Below, in pieces: positions 1 to 8,305 of a DNA stretch of 64,000 nucleotides. The DNA is from Ensifer sp. BR816 (lineage in GTDB: Bacteria > Pseudomonadota > Alphaproteobacteria > Rhizobiales > Rhizobiaceae). The DNA lies in assembly GCF_000378985.1 (NCBI RefSeq), contig NZ_KB905370.1:2409006-2473005 (forward strand), in the 5' to 3' direction. The translations under genes and the position numbers were made by a program. Under the pieces are notes generated by a model. The model saw only the letters and a list, made by a program, of their open reading frames with translations, was not told the DNA's origin and made no database searches. Positions within the stretch are counted from its first letter, which is position 1; every line of letters begins with the position of its first letter.

Positions 1-311
1 CGTCAGCCAGGACCGCACACCTGCAAATGCACGCCGTTCAGATCATTCCTGCACCCTCACCACGGGCGCCAGTGCCGCGCGAGCGGCTTCGTCCTAGGTC
101 CGTTAGTCGTCGAGCGGTGGCTCAGACAAGCTTCAATCGTTACATGACCGCGCTGATCCGTAATAGGAAGTCATTTTAAGTGACGGTTCATTTCAAAACG
201 TGAAGTGCCGATTACCGACGGCGTTTGCGAACGCCGGGCTGCCTCGCCTCAACGGTGTGAGGGACTGTGCTAAGATTCCAGTGTGAAAAGCGCGCGAGGC
301 CTTCCAAGCGC
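1..311. other. Intergenic region, no gene seen
   Basis: No convincing reading frame is visible on either strand. The only structure is a perfect 7-bp inverted repeat with a 4-base loop at 219-236 (CGGCGTT/AACGCCG). It lies about 75 bases behind the stop of the minus-strand cyclase gene and could be a weak terminator, but no T-run follows it. Confidence 0.4.
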
Positions 312-1598
312 TCAGGTTGAGGCCGATTTGGAAACTGGCACGTGAAGGATCACCTGGTTGCGTCCATTTTTCTTTGCCTCATACAGCGCTTCATCCGCTT
401 GCCGCTGCAACGCCTCTGAAGATACCGCCTCGCTGCCGTGCTTCAGGACCGCCAGTCCAATGCTGACCGTGACATAGGCGCCGACGGTTGATCTGGGGTT
501 CGGCAACGACGCAGCCTCGACGCGGCGTCGAATTCGCTCGGCCACCGCCACGCCGTCTTCCTCATCGGCGTCCCGGAGAAGGACGAGAAATTCTTCGCCG
601 CCATAACGCGCGACCTGGTCGCGATCGTCGCGCATGCTGCTCTGAATGATGCCGGCGACCTTTACCAGGCACCGATCGCCTTCGGCATGGCCGAGACTGT
701 CGTTGAGTTGCTTGAAGTGGTCGATATCGCACATCAAAATTGCCGCGCCCTGGGCTTGTGCGATCCCGTCGCTCCATACACGATTGAGCGTTTCCATCAT
801 CCAGCGTCGATTTGCGATACCGGTGAGCGGGTCTGTTCTCGCAAGCAGCTCAAGACGTGAATTGGCGTCCGTCAGTTCGGCCAGGCGAGACCGGTCGCGC
901 AGCTCGAGCAGAAAAGTCTTGTGCGCCAGGATGCCTGCAGTACGGCGTGCGACAACGGTTGCGACCACGCCGCTTGCGAAAAAAAGCGCACCGGCCAAGG
1001 CATTCCCTGCGGCGATTTCGGGGTTTTGCATCTGAAAGACAAGATAGAGACCGAGCGCAAAGGCGCCGATCGCCATCGACCACTCGAGTGGAATGGGAAA
1101 TATGATGATCGCGGTCACGGCGACGAAAAGCATGATCGTCAGGTGTCGCTCATAGTATTCGCCACCTGTGTTGACGCCGACCAGCGCGACCGAAAACAGG
1201 ATCAGAAACATGCCCAGGTGGAGAGCAATACCCTCCGTCCACATCCCTCGCGGTCTCAGGAATACGATCGCCGTGACGAGAGCAGCAGGTGGCAGGATAG
1301 ATGCTGGTAGGAGCATGGACATAACGGCTTCAGACGGGAGCAAGGCTGCATTGACTGCCAGGGTCAGAATGTCGAGCACGACCACCCAGACCATCCAGGC
1401 GCGGATGATCTTCGATGTCTGCGGCCACGATCGCGCGCGGAAGAGTCGAGCAAGTTCCGCGCTCAGCCGAATGTCGCGTGTGCGTCCTGCAAGGAGACGA
1501 TCGACTTCGGCGACGACTGTAGGGGGTAATCGTTGAAGGGCTGTTCGCGATGAAGCCACACTCGCGCTTGAAACGCCTGATGCTCGCTGCTTGTCCAT
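312..1598 (-). CDS. Membrane-bound diguanylate cyclase (GGDEF)
   Basis: This 428-residue protein should make cyclic di-GMP from two GTP at the inner membrane. Five to six hydrophobic segments fill residues about 66-220. A GGDEF domain follows from about residue 255, with the opening DPLTG (256-260), the metal-binding DIDHFKQLND stretch near 291 and the active-site GGEEF at 333-337. The usual inhibitory RxxD site just before the GGEEF reads DDRD (324-327), so its arginine is out of place and product inhibition may be lost. No known ligand-binding sensor domain is recognised; the membrane part probably senses the signal. It stands alone, with no partner gene beside it. Confidence 0.93.
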   Translation of the reverse strand: MDKQRASGVSSASVASSRTALQRLPPTVVAEVDRLLAGRTRDIRLSAELARLFRARSWPQTSKIIRAWMVWVVVLDILTLAVNAALLPSEAVMSMLLPASILPPAALVTAIVFLRPRGMWTEGIALHLGMFLILFSVALVGVNTGGEYYERHLTIMLFVAVTAIIIFPIPLEWSMAIGAFALGLYLVFQMQNPEIAAGNALAGALFFASGVVATVVARRTAGILAHKTFLLELRDRSRLAELTDANSRLELLARTDPLTGIANRRWMMETLNRVWSDGIAQAQGAAILMCDIDHFKQLNDSLGHAEGDRCLVKVAGIIQSSMRDDRDQVARYGGEEFLVLLRDADEEDGVAVAERIRRRVEAASLPNPRSTVGAYVTVSIGLAVLKHGSEAVSSEALQRQADEALYEAKKNGRNQVILHVPVSKSAST

Positions 1599-1739
1599 GC
1601 TCTTGCATCTAGGGGCGGGTGGGTGGATGGCAAGAATGCGCAGTCGATCTGTGAATGGCTTTGCCTTGCATCACGTATCGTCAGCAAACCGCGGTGCAAC
1701 TTATAAGAAAATTGCGAAAAACTTGTAGCGGCCTTGCTG

Positions 1740-1977
1740 ATGAAGACGATCGATCTGATGTACCGGACGATGTTCGCGGAACTCGTTCAGCGTAGCCTTG
1801 ATGCGTCGTTTGAGACAGATTTCTCCACGTCGGGCAATTCCTCCGGGTTCCTGTGAAGGGAAGATATTACTGGTATTTCGAGGAGACCCGGTCAAACAAA
1901 GCACGCAAATATGTCGGTCCGGCAGATGATCCGGAGATTGCAAGACGTGTGGAGAACTTCCAAGGCATCAAGGATGA
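1740..1977 (+). pseudogene. Nucleotidyltransferase-fold (GSU2403-like) N-terminal fragment
   Basis: From ATG 1740 the frame reads MKTIDLMYRTMFAELVQRSL and stops at 1856. The same protein resumes one frame over from about 1853 (KGRYYWYFEE, then RKYVGPADDPEIARRVE) and breaks off at IKDD near 1977. The pieces resemble the N-terminus of rhizobial proteins annotated as GSU2403-type nucleotidyltransferase-fold proteins. The gene therefore carries a frameshift near 1853 and lacks everything after about 80 residues. At the break the sequence changes into a transposase remnant, so an insertion followed by deletion is the likely cause. The family name is recalled from memory and not checked by a search. 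Confidence 0.6.
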
Positions 1978-2290
1978 TCGTAAGCGGTGGCCGATCTGCC
2001 GACGGGGCCGAAGAATCCGTCCTCGACCGTGCTCACGATCGAGGAAGAGGCGGTGATCGTCGCCTTCCGGCGACACACCGGTGCAGACCGCCGCGGGCAA
2101 GCTCTATCTCTTCGTGGCCATCGATCGGACCAGCAAATTCGCCTGTGTCGAGTTGCACGAGCGGGCAACCAAGATGATCGCAGCCGAGTTCCTGCGCCAG
2201 CTCAACCAGGCGGTTCCTTACCAAATCCACACGATCCTCACCGACGACGGCATCCAGTTCAAAAAACGCGAGCAGGACCGCACTGCCATG
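1978..2290 (+). mobile_element. IS481-type transposase remnant
   Basis: Two in-frame blocks of a DDE transposase survive. The first, about 1978-2075, contains RKRW, ADLPTGPKNPSSTVL and EEEAVIVAFRRHT. The second, from 2081, reads QTAAGKLYLFVAIDRTSKF and continues to IHTILTDDGIQF. The second block is the integrase core with the DRTSKF region and the TDDG aspartate. The blocks are in different frames and some 60-70 residues between them are missing; the sequence degenerates after about 2290. It is inactive. No terminal inverted repeats or target duplication could be recognised. Confidence 0.75.
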
Positions 2291-2349
2291 GAGCGTGGCC
2301 CGGACCGCTTCTACGCGTGGCCGAGAGCGGCGTTCTCGTTCTGTGCTCG

Positions 2350-2371
2350 AATCGTGATGTATCAACGGGAA
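2350..2371 (+). repeat. Weak fourth copy of a dispersed short repeat
   Basis: The bases AATCGTGATGTATCAACGGG (and the next two, AA) resemble three better copies at 22074, 25777 and 33408, with several mismatches. It sits between a transposase remnant and a kinase fragment, which fits a scar of mobile DNA, but the match is poor. Confidence 0.3.
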
Positions 2372-2414
2372 TTCGCCTTACCAAGGGCCGCCGCTGTATC
2401 GAGATGTCGCTCGA

Positions 2415-2540
2415 TCACCCGAGAGCCGGCAGGGTGATCTCGAAATGAGCGCCGCGTCCGCCGGCTTCCGCCGGCCTTATCGTGCCGCCATGAGAGGCGA
2501 GCATGGCCTGGGTGATCGCGAGGCCCATCCCTGACGCGCC
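2415..2540 (-). pseudogene. Histidine kinase C-terminal fragment
   Basis: The minus strand encodes GMGLAITQAMLASHGGTIRP and then GGRGAHFEITLPAL before a stop. This is the G2 box and final strands of a HATPase_c domain from a sensor histidine kinase. Only about 42 residues are left; the H box, N box and G1 box are absent. Upstream the frame runs into unrelated sequence. It is a gene tail left by rearrangement next to the transposase remnant. Confidence 0.7.
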
Positions 2541-2633
2541 GATTTTTGCAACTTTGCAAATAGGTAGCTGCGGAGTGAGGGACTCCACGACGGTCTCCAT
2601 CCTGTTCGGCGGAAAACGTCCTGGCCAGCCTAT

Positions 2634-3134
2634 TTAGCGGCGATAGTGCAACTCGGCCCAAAGATGGAAAAGAGGTACGCCCAGCGTCAAACCGTACGAC
2701 AGAAATCGGAAGGCTCTCTCATCCATCAGGACCGTAGTCATTCCAGGGATGAAAGCGTTGGTGGCGACCAGTGGAACGACTGCCCATGCGAGGCTGCGCC
2801 AGAAGACCGGCCTATTTTCGCTTAGCTCGGCCGTGCCGCCTCTTACGAAAGTTGCCGACAGCCAAAGGAATTTCACGAGCGCAGTCGCTCCCATGCCCGC
2901 CAGGATGGCGACCCCGCCGGAAAGAGCCATCAGTTGGAGCATATCCCCAGGCGTTTCGGATATGTCGAAGAGGATGCTTGCCACAAGCATGGCGGTGGCG
3001 AAAAGGAGCATGAACACTGCGGGAAGGCCGGCGAAAATTGTCCACGCAGCCAGAGCGAAGGTCGGAACCAACGCGAAGACAATTAATTCGGCAACAAAAA
3101 GTCGGCGACTCAATTTTTCCGAAATGATCACCAT
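2634..3134 (-). CDS. Hypothetical four-helix membrane protein
   Basis: The 166-residue protein has about four hydrophobic helices (roughly residues 13-32, 36-55, 66-90 and 108-130) with short charged loops and a C-terminus ending ELHYRR. No family is recognised. Base use is like that of normal genes and the frame is free of breaks. Upstream of the ATG there is only a short purine stretch, GAGG, placed two bases from the start, so the start is uncertain. It is divergent from the EF-hand gene and follows the kinase fragment; the context says nothing about its job. Confidence 0.6.
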   Translation of the reverse strand: MVIISEKLSRRLFVAELIVFALVPTFALAAWTIFAGLPAVFMLLFATAMLVASILFDISETPGDMLQLMALSGGVAILAGMGATALVKFLWLSATFVRGGTAELSENRPVFWRSLAWAVVPLVATNAFIPGMTTVLMDERAFRFLSYGLTLGVPLFHLWAELHYRR

Positions 3135-3324
3135 GACCTCATGCCATCACTACCCGTGTCGTTCGCCATTCAATCAGAGCCATTCCCTCCAGACTGTTAA
3201 CCTTTCGCGCTCATACACTGCGTACAACTAGTACTCCAGGTTGCGTTAACGGAATCGCCGGGGTGGTCAAGGGTCCCCGATTTTGGACGTTAAACAATGG
3301 ATACAGAAGGCGGCGGAGCGAACG

Positions 3325-4845
3325 ATGCTCGACAAGGGAGAGCGTTACCATGTGGCGCTGGCGGTTATCAGCCTCATGGCTGTACAGCCTAGCGCCGCCT
3401 CTCCGTCGAAGCTTGCGGTCCACACGGAAACGTCAGCCGGAACCCGGGAGCAATTTGTCGCCGACTTGTTTAGATCCTTCCGCGCCGTCGCAAAAGACGA
3501 CAGTGTTCTCGACCGCGGCGACATCGATGCCGCCGAGAAGATGGCAAAAGCATCGGCACGAGCTCAGTATCTTACGCCGATTTTTTCGCGTGACCTCGAT
3601 AGCGATCGCGTCGTTACCCGGGAGGAATTCGAACACGCGCGGCCGCGGCTGATCCATAATATCGTCGCGGCAGATTCTCTTCAGAGCGTCTTCGACGAAA
3701 TGGATACCAACCTCGATGGAAAGCTGACCCTTGACGAGGTCATCTCTTACACCCCACGCGCGAATCTGGATATTGGCGGATTGCAAGTCCGGCGCGCTGT
3801 GGAACTGCTGGAGCGGGACCCGAACGGTGATGGACGCTTGACCGTCGACGAAACGGAGGCTTTGGCCCGCGCGGAATTTGCTTCGTTTGATCTCAACGGC
3901 AACAGCATCATCGACCCGGATGAGCAACGGCTACGGGCGGACCGGCAAAGAGCAATGCAACAAAAGGCCATGGAACAGCGCAAGGCGAAGTCCTGCGGTT
4001 TTCCGAACATCCCAGAGACAGCGAAGGTCATCTTCATCAGCGGCTACGAAGGCGGAGCGCTTTCGAACGTCTCCACTGCGGGGCAGAATAAAGTAACAGA
4101 AGCCGTCGGGGTCGTTGTAGCACCGGGAACCTGCCCGTTGATCATCCTGGCGACCAGCTACGCACCCATGATTTGGCAGTTCAAGGGAGCAGTCGAACGC
4201 ATCGGCCATTTTGCGGTTGTGTCGCCCCGTAGCGGAGTGCAAGGCCAGCCCGGCGTGACGGGATTACCGCGATCCAGAGTGAGCTTTTTAGCCCGAAGGG
4301 ATTGTCTTCCGCTGGTCATAGAAGACGAAAAGGGCGAGAAGGCTCGCGCCGAGAACATGATCGAGGCCATCGCGCCTGAACGCCATAGCGAGATCGTTAG
4401 CCAGTACACTCTCGGTCAGCAGGACGGACCGCGGACGAGGGATGTAGAAATCAGGCTGCCGTCGGCAAGGGACAGGGGCGTCGAGTACGCGGATAAGGCA
4501 ACCGCCGATGCGCTCTTGCGGTTCAGCCCCGGCGGGCTGACTTCGATTGATCCCGACCAGGTGATAAGCAATGGCAGGGTGGAGCGCTATGCGGTGTTGC
4601 CGCAAGAAGCGGGACTGCTGCAGTTGATTTCCGAAGGGTCACTTGTTCGCGAAGATGGCGACTACCGGATCGTAAAGCCAATCGCGCAATTCCCACCAGG
4701 CCTCGCCGGCGCGCACGCGGTGCGTTTCATTCTTTCGCGCGGCTTACCCGAGCCGGAGGGCGCCCCGGGACATTCAAAAGTTTATTCGGAGGATCGAGGC
4801 GATTGGCTTTCGACGTGGTCGCTGCGAACCAAGCCCACCGAATAG
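3325..4845 (+). CDS. Secreted EF-hand calcium-binding protein
   Basis: The start is set at ATG 3325 because GGCGGAG lies 6 bases upstream and the new N-terminus is a signal peptide (residues 1-25, ending QPSAAS); a TTG at 3283 is also in frame. The 506-residue product carries four good EF-hand loops: DLDSDRVVTREE (90-101), DTNLDGKLTLDE (127-138), DPNGDGRLTVDE (165-176) and DLNGNSIIDPDE (189-200). The remaining 300 residues, with three or four cysteines, match nothing I recognise. It is presumably a periplasmic or exported calcium-responsive protein. It stands alone. Confidence 0.85.
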   Translation: MLDKGERYHVALAVISLMAVQPSAASPSKLAVHTETSAGTREQFVADLFRSFRAVAKDDSVLDRGDIDAAEKMAKASARAQYLTPIFSRDLDSDRVVTREEFEHARPRLIHNIVAADSLQSVFDEMDTNLDGKLTLDEVISYTPRANLDIGGLQVRRAVELLERDPNGDGRLTVDETEALARAEFASFDLNGNSIIDPDEQRLRADRQRAMQQKAMEQRKAKSCGFPNIPETAKVIFISGYEGGALSNVSTAGQNKVTEAVGVVVAPGTCPLIILATSYAPMIWQFKGAVERIGHFAVVSPRSGVQGQPGVTGLPRSRVSFLARRDCLPLVIEDEKGEKARAENMIEAIAPERHSEIVSQYTLGQQDGPRTRDVEIRLPSARDRGVEYADKATADALLRFSPGGLTSIDPDQVISNGRVERYAVLPQEAGLLQLISEGSLVREDGDYRIVKPIAQFPPGLAGAHAVRFILSRGLPEPEGAPGHSKVYSEDRGDWLSTWSLRTKPTE

Positions 4846-5888
4846 CTCAATCAATCTCCCTACAAATCGCTGACGCGTGCTCCGGGATTTCTCGGAAGGC
4901 CGTTTTTTGGAGCCGGTGGCCTATGCCGACCTCCTTTCCAGCCGAACGAAGGCTATCCGATAGCCTAGGGGATCTGGTCCACGATACTTTTCAAATCGTG
5001 TGCGTGCTATCTGGCAGTGGTGATCTGCATAACATCCTTCACAGGTCGACCGCGTGCCGAGGGGGAAGCCCGGCACACGGTTTCCAATGGCGAAACTGTT
5101 TACGTTGATGGCGTTGCCAACATTTTGGTGCGCGTTGCGACCCCAAAGGGAGCCTTCTTCTTCTGGCGGGAGGAAGCCAGCGTCTGAATGTGGGCCCGGA
5201 CGGCACCTTCACCGATCAAGCTCTCAGTGCCATTATCAGGAACAGGGATGCTTTCGCGGCGAACGGGTTCCATACGACGGACGGCAAAAGCGTTGGCGCA
5301 GGGCGCGAGGCCCTGACAAGGTGGTTCTCGCGTCTGGCGAGCTGAATGCTCTCTCAAGGCCCTTGGATGGCGTTGCAGATATTCTTCATGATCCTTCTCT
5401 TTTGCCTCCAACTTTGTTGATCCATCATTGTAGAGACAGCTGCCGTGTTACAAATCCGGCGGCTGTGGCTCCACTTCCGAGCTTGGGCTGGAGATCGAGT
5501 TCGCAAGGTTGTTTGGATCGACGGAGGCACAGAAGGAACGGGGGGATGCGCTTCCTTGGGCCACCATGGCTTCGGCGGGAAAGATGCAGAAGTTGTCTCC
5601 CAGGTGGTGGATTTTGCCGGTACCGATCGCTAGAGCGGCGCCGATGTCTTCGCAGCTTCGGAAAGGTTCATGACAGGAGACGGCATCGTTCTTGTTCCGT
5701 GCGCAGCCTTGCGAGGAATGCGAAACAAGCGCCATGAGCGGTCGTTGCGCACCGCCTGCTGTGTGGTCACAGCTCACACCATGACGAAAAGGCGGTTCGA
5801 CGGTCAGATCGTTGTTGCTAGAGGCAGCTTACCTGACCAACCGCCGCATAGGTGGCTGCCCTGATAGTGAGCAGTCCGATCGAGACGA
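4846..5888. other. Long gap with decayed coding sequence
   Basis: More than 1 kb without an intact gene. The stretch 5017-5345 keeps the look of a small exported protein broken by a frameshift and is listed separately. From 5346 to 5888 several short open frames exist on both strands, but none has a convincing ribosome site or recognisable motif. Confidence 0.5.
5017..5345 (+). pseudogene. Frameshifted small exported protein (uncertain)
   Basis: One frame reads VVICITSFTG, a hydrophobic leader, and then GETVYVDGVANILVRVATPK and GAFFFWREEASV before a stop near 5147. The next frame carries on with LNVGPDGTFTDQALSAIIRN and DAFAANGFHTTDGKSVGAG to a TGA ending at 5345. Together they would give about 108 residues after a one-base shift near 5130-5150. 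No family is recognised and the start (GTG 5017 or further upstream) is a guess. It may be real decay or chance. Confidence 0.3.
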
Positions 5889-6137
5889 TCATTCCGGGCA
5901 CGCCAATAGAAAGCAAGAACCCGCGCGTATTGACGGCCGATAGGCCGCGATCAGTAGAACTATCGAACTGCAGCTAGCGACTGCGATAATTGCGAACTGG
6001 AAGGGGGGGTAGTAGATGGGGATGATGGGCCAGCAACTTGCGAACGTGTACGGGCCCGCAGTGGTGTAAGCCACGGCGGTCAATGCCAGCCAAATCAGCA
6101 TGTGGATGGACAACGACGTGCCCCAGAACCGTGCCAT
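5889..6137 (-). CDS. Small two-helix membrane protein
   Basis: Starting at ATG 6137, which has GGGAGG 9 bases upstream, the product is 82 residues with two hydrophobic helices (about 8-30 and 45-65) around the loop CWPIIPIYYPPF. No family is recognised. It lies alone in a gene-poor stretch, so it may be a real small membrane protein or a relic. The good ribosome site is the main argument for it. Confidence 0.5.
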   Translation of the reverse strand: MARFWGTSLSIHMLIWLALTAVAYTTAGPYTFASCWPIIPIYYPPFQFAIIAVASCSSIVLLIAAYRPSIRAGSCFLLACPE

Positions 6138-6494
6138 CGAAGCTGCCTCCCTGAATAATTCGGTGGCCGTCGCGCCCATTGTGAACTCACGCTAGAACCG
6201 GACCCCCCGAAAGTTGATGACCGATAACAGAGAACGGGCCGAACGGAGCCGTTCTTCATGAACTCCGTGCGCGGCTTGTTGCGAGGATGTTCCCGATCTG
6301 TGCTCAAATGTGGCAGCAAGGTTGGAATGTTCTGGTACACGGCACGACGACCAGCCCCGATCTGACCGGCTGGTCCGGTTGCAAGATCAGATCGGTGCGG
6401 AATGGCCGCCGCCTTTAAGAAGACGATGGACGCTGTGGCCGCCCCGACGTGACTTTCCCACCTGCCGAGAGCGGCGGCATCGGTCTAGCGTCTT
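6138..6494. other. Intergenic region, no gene seen
   Basis: Frames here are short and without ribosome sites. Nothing beyond scattered GC-rich open frames is visible between the small membrane protein and the end of the ThuA-like gene. Confidence 0.4.
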
Positions 6495-7136
6495 TCAGCG
6501 CGCCGCCCAGTTGGCGCCGCGGCGGAAGATCGTCCGCATTTCCGGAACTTCGAACTCCTTCGCGACATGGCCGAGCGAGGAGTAGAAGACCCGGCCTTTG
6601 CCGTATTTCCTCTTCCATACGACCGGCATCACCACACCCTCGATCCACCAGGCATGCTCGCCGGAAAAGGTCGTCGTCGCCAGCACTTCGTTCGAGGGGT
6701 CGACGTGCATGTAATATTGCTCGGAGGTGTAGGGGAAATCGTAGATGCCCTCCATCAACGGGTCGTCCGGGCGCGTGATGTTCACCCGATAGTCGATAAT
6801 ATTGCCGGGATGGGCCACCCATTGGCCGCCGATGATGAACTGGTATTCGACACATTCACGGAACGCGTCGCCTGCGCCGCCGTGGTAGCCGGCGATGCCG
6901 ACGCCGCCCTCGACGGCGGCGGCCAGGTTCTTAACCTCCTCCTTCTCGATCTTCGACATGGTCATGATCGGCACGATCAGCGAAAGGTCGTGGATCGAGG
7001 GATCGGCGAAGGCTTCGGTGGTGTGCTCCAGATAGACCTTGAAGCCGTCCTCCTGCAGCATGTCGCGGATGATATGGGCGCATTCCTGCGGCTCGTGCCC
7101 GCTCCAGCCGCCCCAGACGATCAGTGCCTCGCGCAT
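6495..7136 (-). CDS. ThuA-like domain protein
   Basis: The 213-residue protein has the class I glutamine amidotransferase-like fold of the ThuA family: start ALIVWGGWSGHEP, the GYHGGAGDAF stretch near residue 83, and the C-terminal pattern VFYSSLGH. ThuA proteins in rhizobia take part in using trehalose and related disaccharides. It is the last gene of the run ROK repressor, Gfo/Idh oxidoreductase, ThuA-like, facing a sugar ABC operon. The pairing of a ThuA-like protein with an oxidoreductase matches the thuA-thuB arrangement, but gene order differs from the classical thu operon, so I give no symbol. The substrate is probably a di- or oligosaccharide or its keto derivative. Confidence 0.88.
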   Translation of the reverse strand: MREALIVWGGWSGHEPQECAHIIRDMLQEDGFKVYLEHTTEAFADPSIHDLSLIVPIMTMSKIEKEEVKNLAAAVEGGVGIAGYHGGAGDAFRECVEYQFIIGGQWVAHPGNIIDYRVNITRPDDPLMEGIYDFPYTSEQYYMHVDPSNEVLATTTFSGEHAWWIEGVVMPVVWKRKYGKGRVFYSSLGHVAKEFEVPEMRTIFRRGANWAAR

Positions 7137-7162
7137 GTCGAACTCCTCCTCAAAAACTTGGA

Positions 7163-8263
7163 CTAGCGGCCGATGCGGCCGTCGACGAGCGATTCCGACA
7201 GGGGGGCCGGCCGTTCGGTCTTCGTGGTGATGCTGATGGGGGCGCCGGTTTCCGCTGCCTTGTCAAAGGCTTCCATGACCTCCAGCACGTGCAGTGCCAG
7301 GTCTCCGCTCGCCCGGTGCGGCCGCCCGGAGCGAATGGCGTGCGCCATATCGGCGACGCCGAGCGAGCGGTAGTTGCCGTCCGCATAGGGCTCGGTCGTG
7401 GCCGCAGGCTCGAAGGCGCCGCCCTTTCTCAGAAGCTCGATCTGGCCGCCGAAATGATTCGGATCCGGCACGATCAGCGTGCCCTCCGTTCCGTAGAGCT
7501 CGAGCGGCACATGCTTGTGGCCCGCCACGTCGAAGCTCATGGCGATCTGCACGATTGCCCCATCCTCGAAGGCCATCACGCCGGCGACATGGGTCGGCAC
7601 ATGAACGGGAATGCGCTCGCCGTTGCGCGCTTCGCTGGTGATCGTCCGTTCCTTGCGCGCCGCCACCGCAAAGCCGGCGACCCTTGCGACCGGACCGAAG
7701 AGGTTGACGAGATCGGTGATGTAGTAGGGACCCATGTCGAGCATCGGTCCGCCGCCGATCTCGTAATAGAAGTCGGGATTGGGATGCCAGCGCTCGTGGC
7801 CCGGGCACATGAAGGTGGCGGTGCCGCCAACGGGGATGCCGAGCACGCCGGAATCGACGATCGCGCGCGCCGTCTGATGCGAGCCGCCGAGGAAGGTGTC
7901 GGGGGCGGCGCCGATGCGCAGGCCTTTCGCCCGCGCCAGCGCTGCGAGTTTTAGACCCTCGGCGAAATTGATGCCGAGCGGTTTTTCCGAATAGGTGTGC
8001 TTGCCGGCCTCGAGCGCCTGTATGGCGACAGTGACATGCGCCTTCGGCACCGTCAAATTGACGATGAGTTCGATCGCGGGATCGGCGAGGAGATCGGCGA
8101 TGTCGCGGGCCTCGACATTGAATTCCGCTGCACGCTGTTCGGCAAGGCTGCGGTTCAGATCGGCGATGCCGCGGATGTCGAGGATCGGAAAGGACGCCAT
8201 TGCCTTCAGATAGGCTGACGAGATGTTGCCGCAGCCGATGATGCCGATTCCGAGTTTTTCCAT
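7163..8263 (-). CDS. Gfo/Idh/MocA family sugar oxidoreductase
   Basis: The 366-residue protein opens with a Rossmann fold (GIGIIGCGNIS, residues 5-15) and carries the family hallmark EKPLG (93-97). It should oxidise or reduce a sugar or polyol with NAD(P). The gene ends 26 bases before the ThuA-like gene and begins 42 bases behind the ROK repressor gene, so the three are probably one transcript. With ThuA-like proteins such enzymes (ThuB) act on intermediates of disaccharide catabolism. The exact substrate cannot be told from the sequence. Confidence 0.9.
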   Translation of the reverse strand: MEKLGIGIIGCGNISSAYLKAMASFPILDIRGIADLNRSLAEQRAAEFNVEARDIADLLADPAIELIVNLTVPKAHVTVAIQALEAGKHTYSEKPLGINFAEGLKLAALARAKGLRIGAAPDTFLGGSHQTARAIVDSGVLGIPVGGTATFMCPGHERWHPNPDFYYEIGGGPMLDMGPYYITDLVNLFGPVARVAGFAVAARKERTITSEARNGERIPVHVPTHVAGVMAFEDGAIVQIAMSFDVAGHKHVPLELYGTEGTLIVPDPNHFGGQIELLRKGGAFEPAATTEPYADGNYRSLGVADMAHAIRSGRPHRASGDLALHVLEVMEAFDKAAETGAPISITTKTERPAPLSESLVDGRIGR

Positions 8264-8305
8264 CAGTCTCCTCCGGAAATGGAAATCACAAAAGACCGGC
8301 GCCCG

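Noticed and set aside
6190..6230. Run of C next to GAAAGTTGATGACC, compared with CCCCCTGAAGCTGGCGCCCCCG near 14160 as a possible pair of element ends
   Set aside because: Only short C-rich words are shared; no alignment over a useful length.
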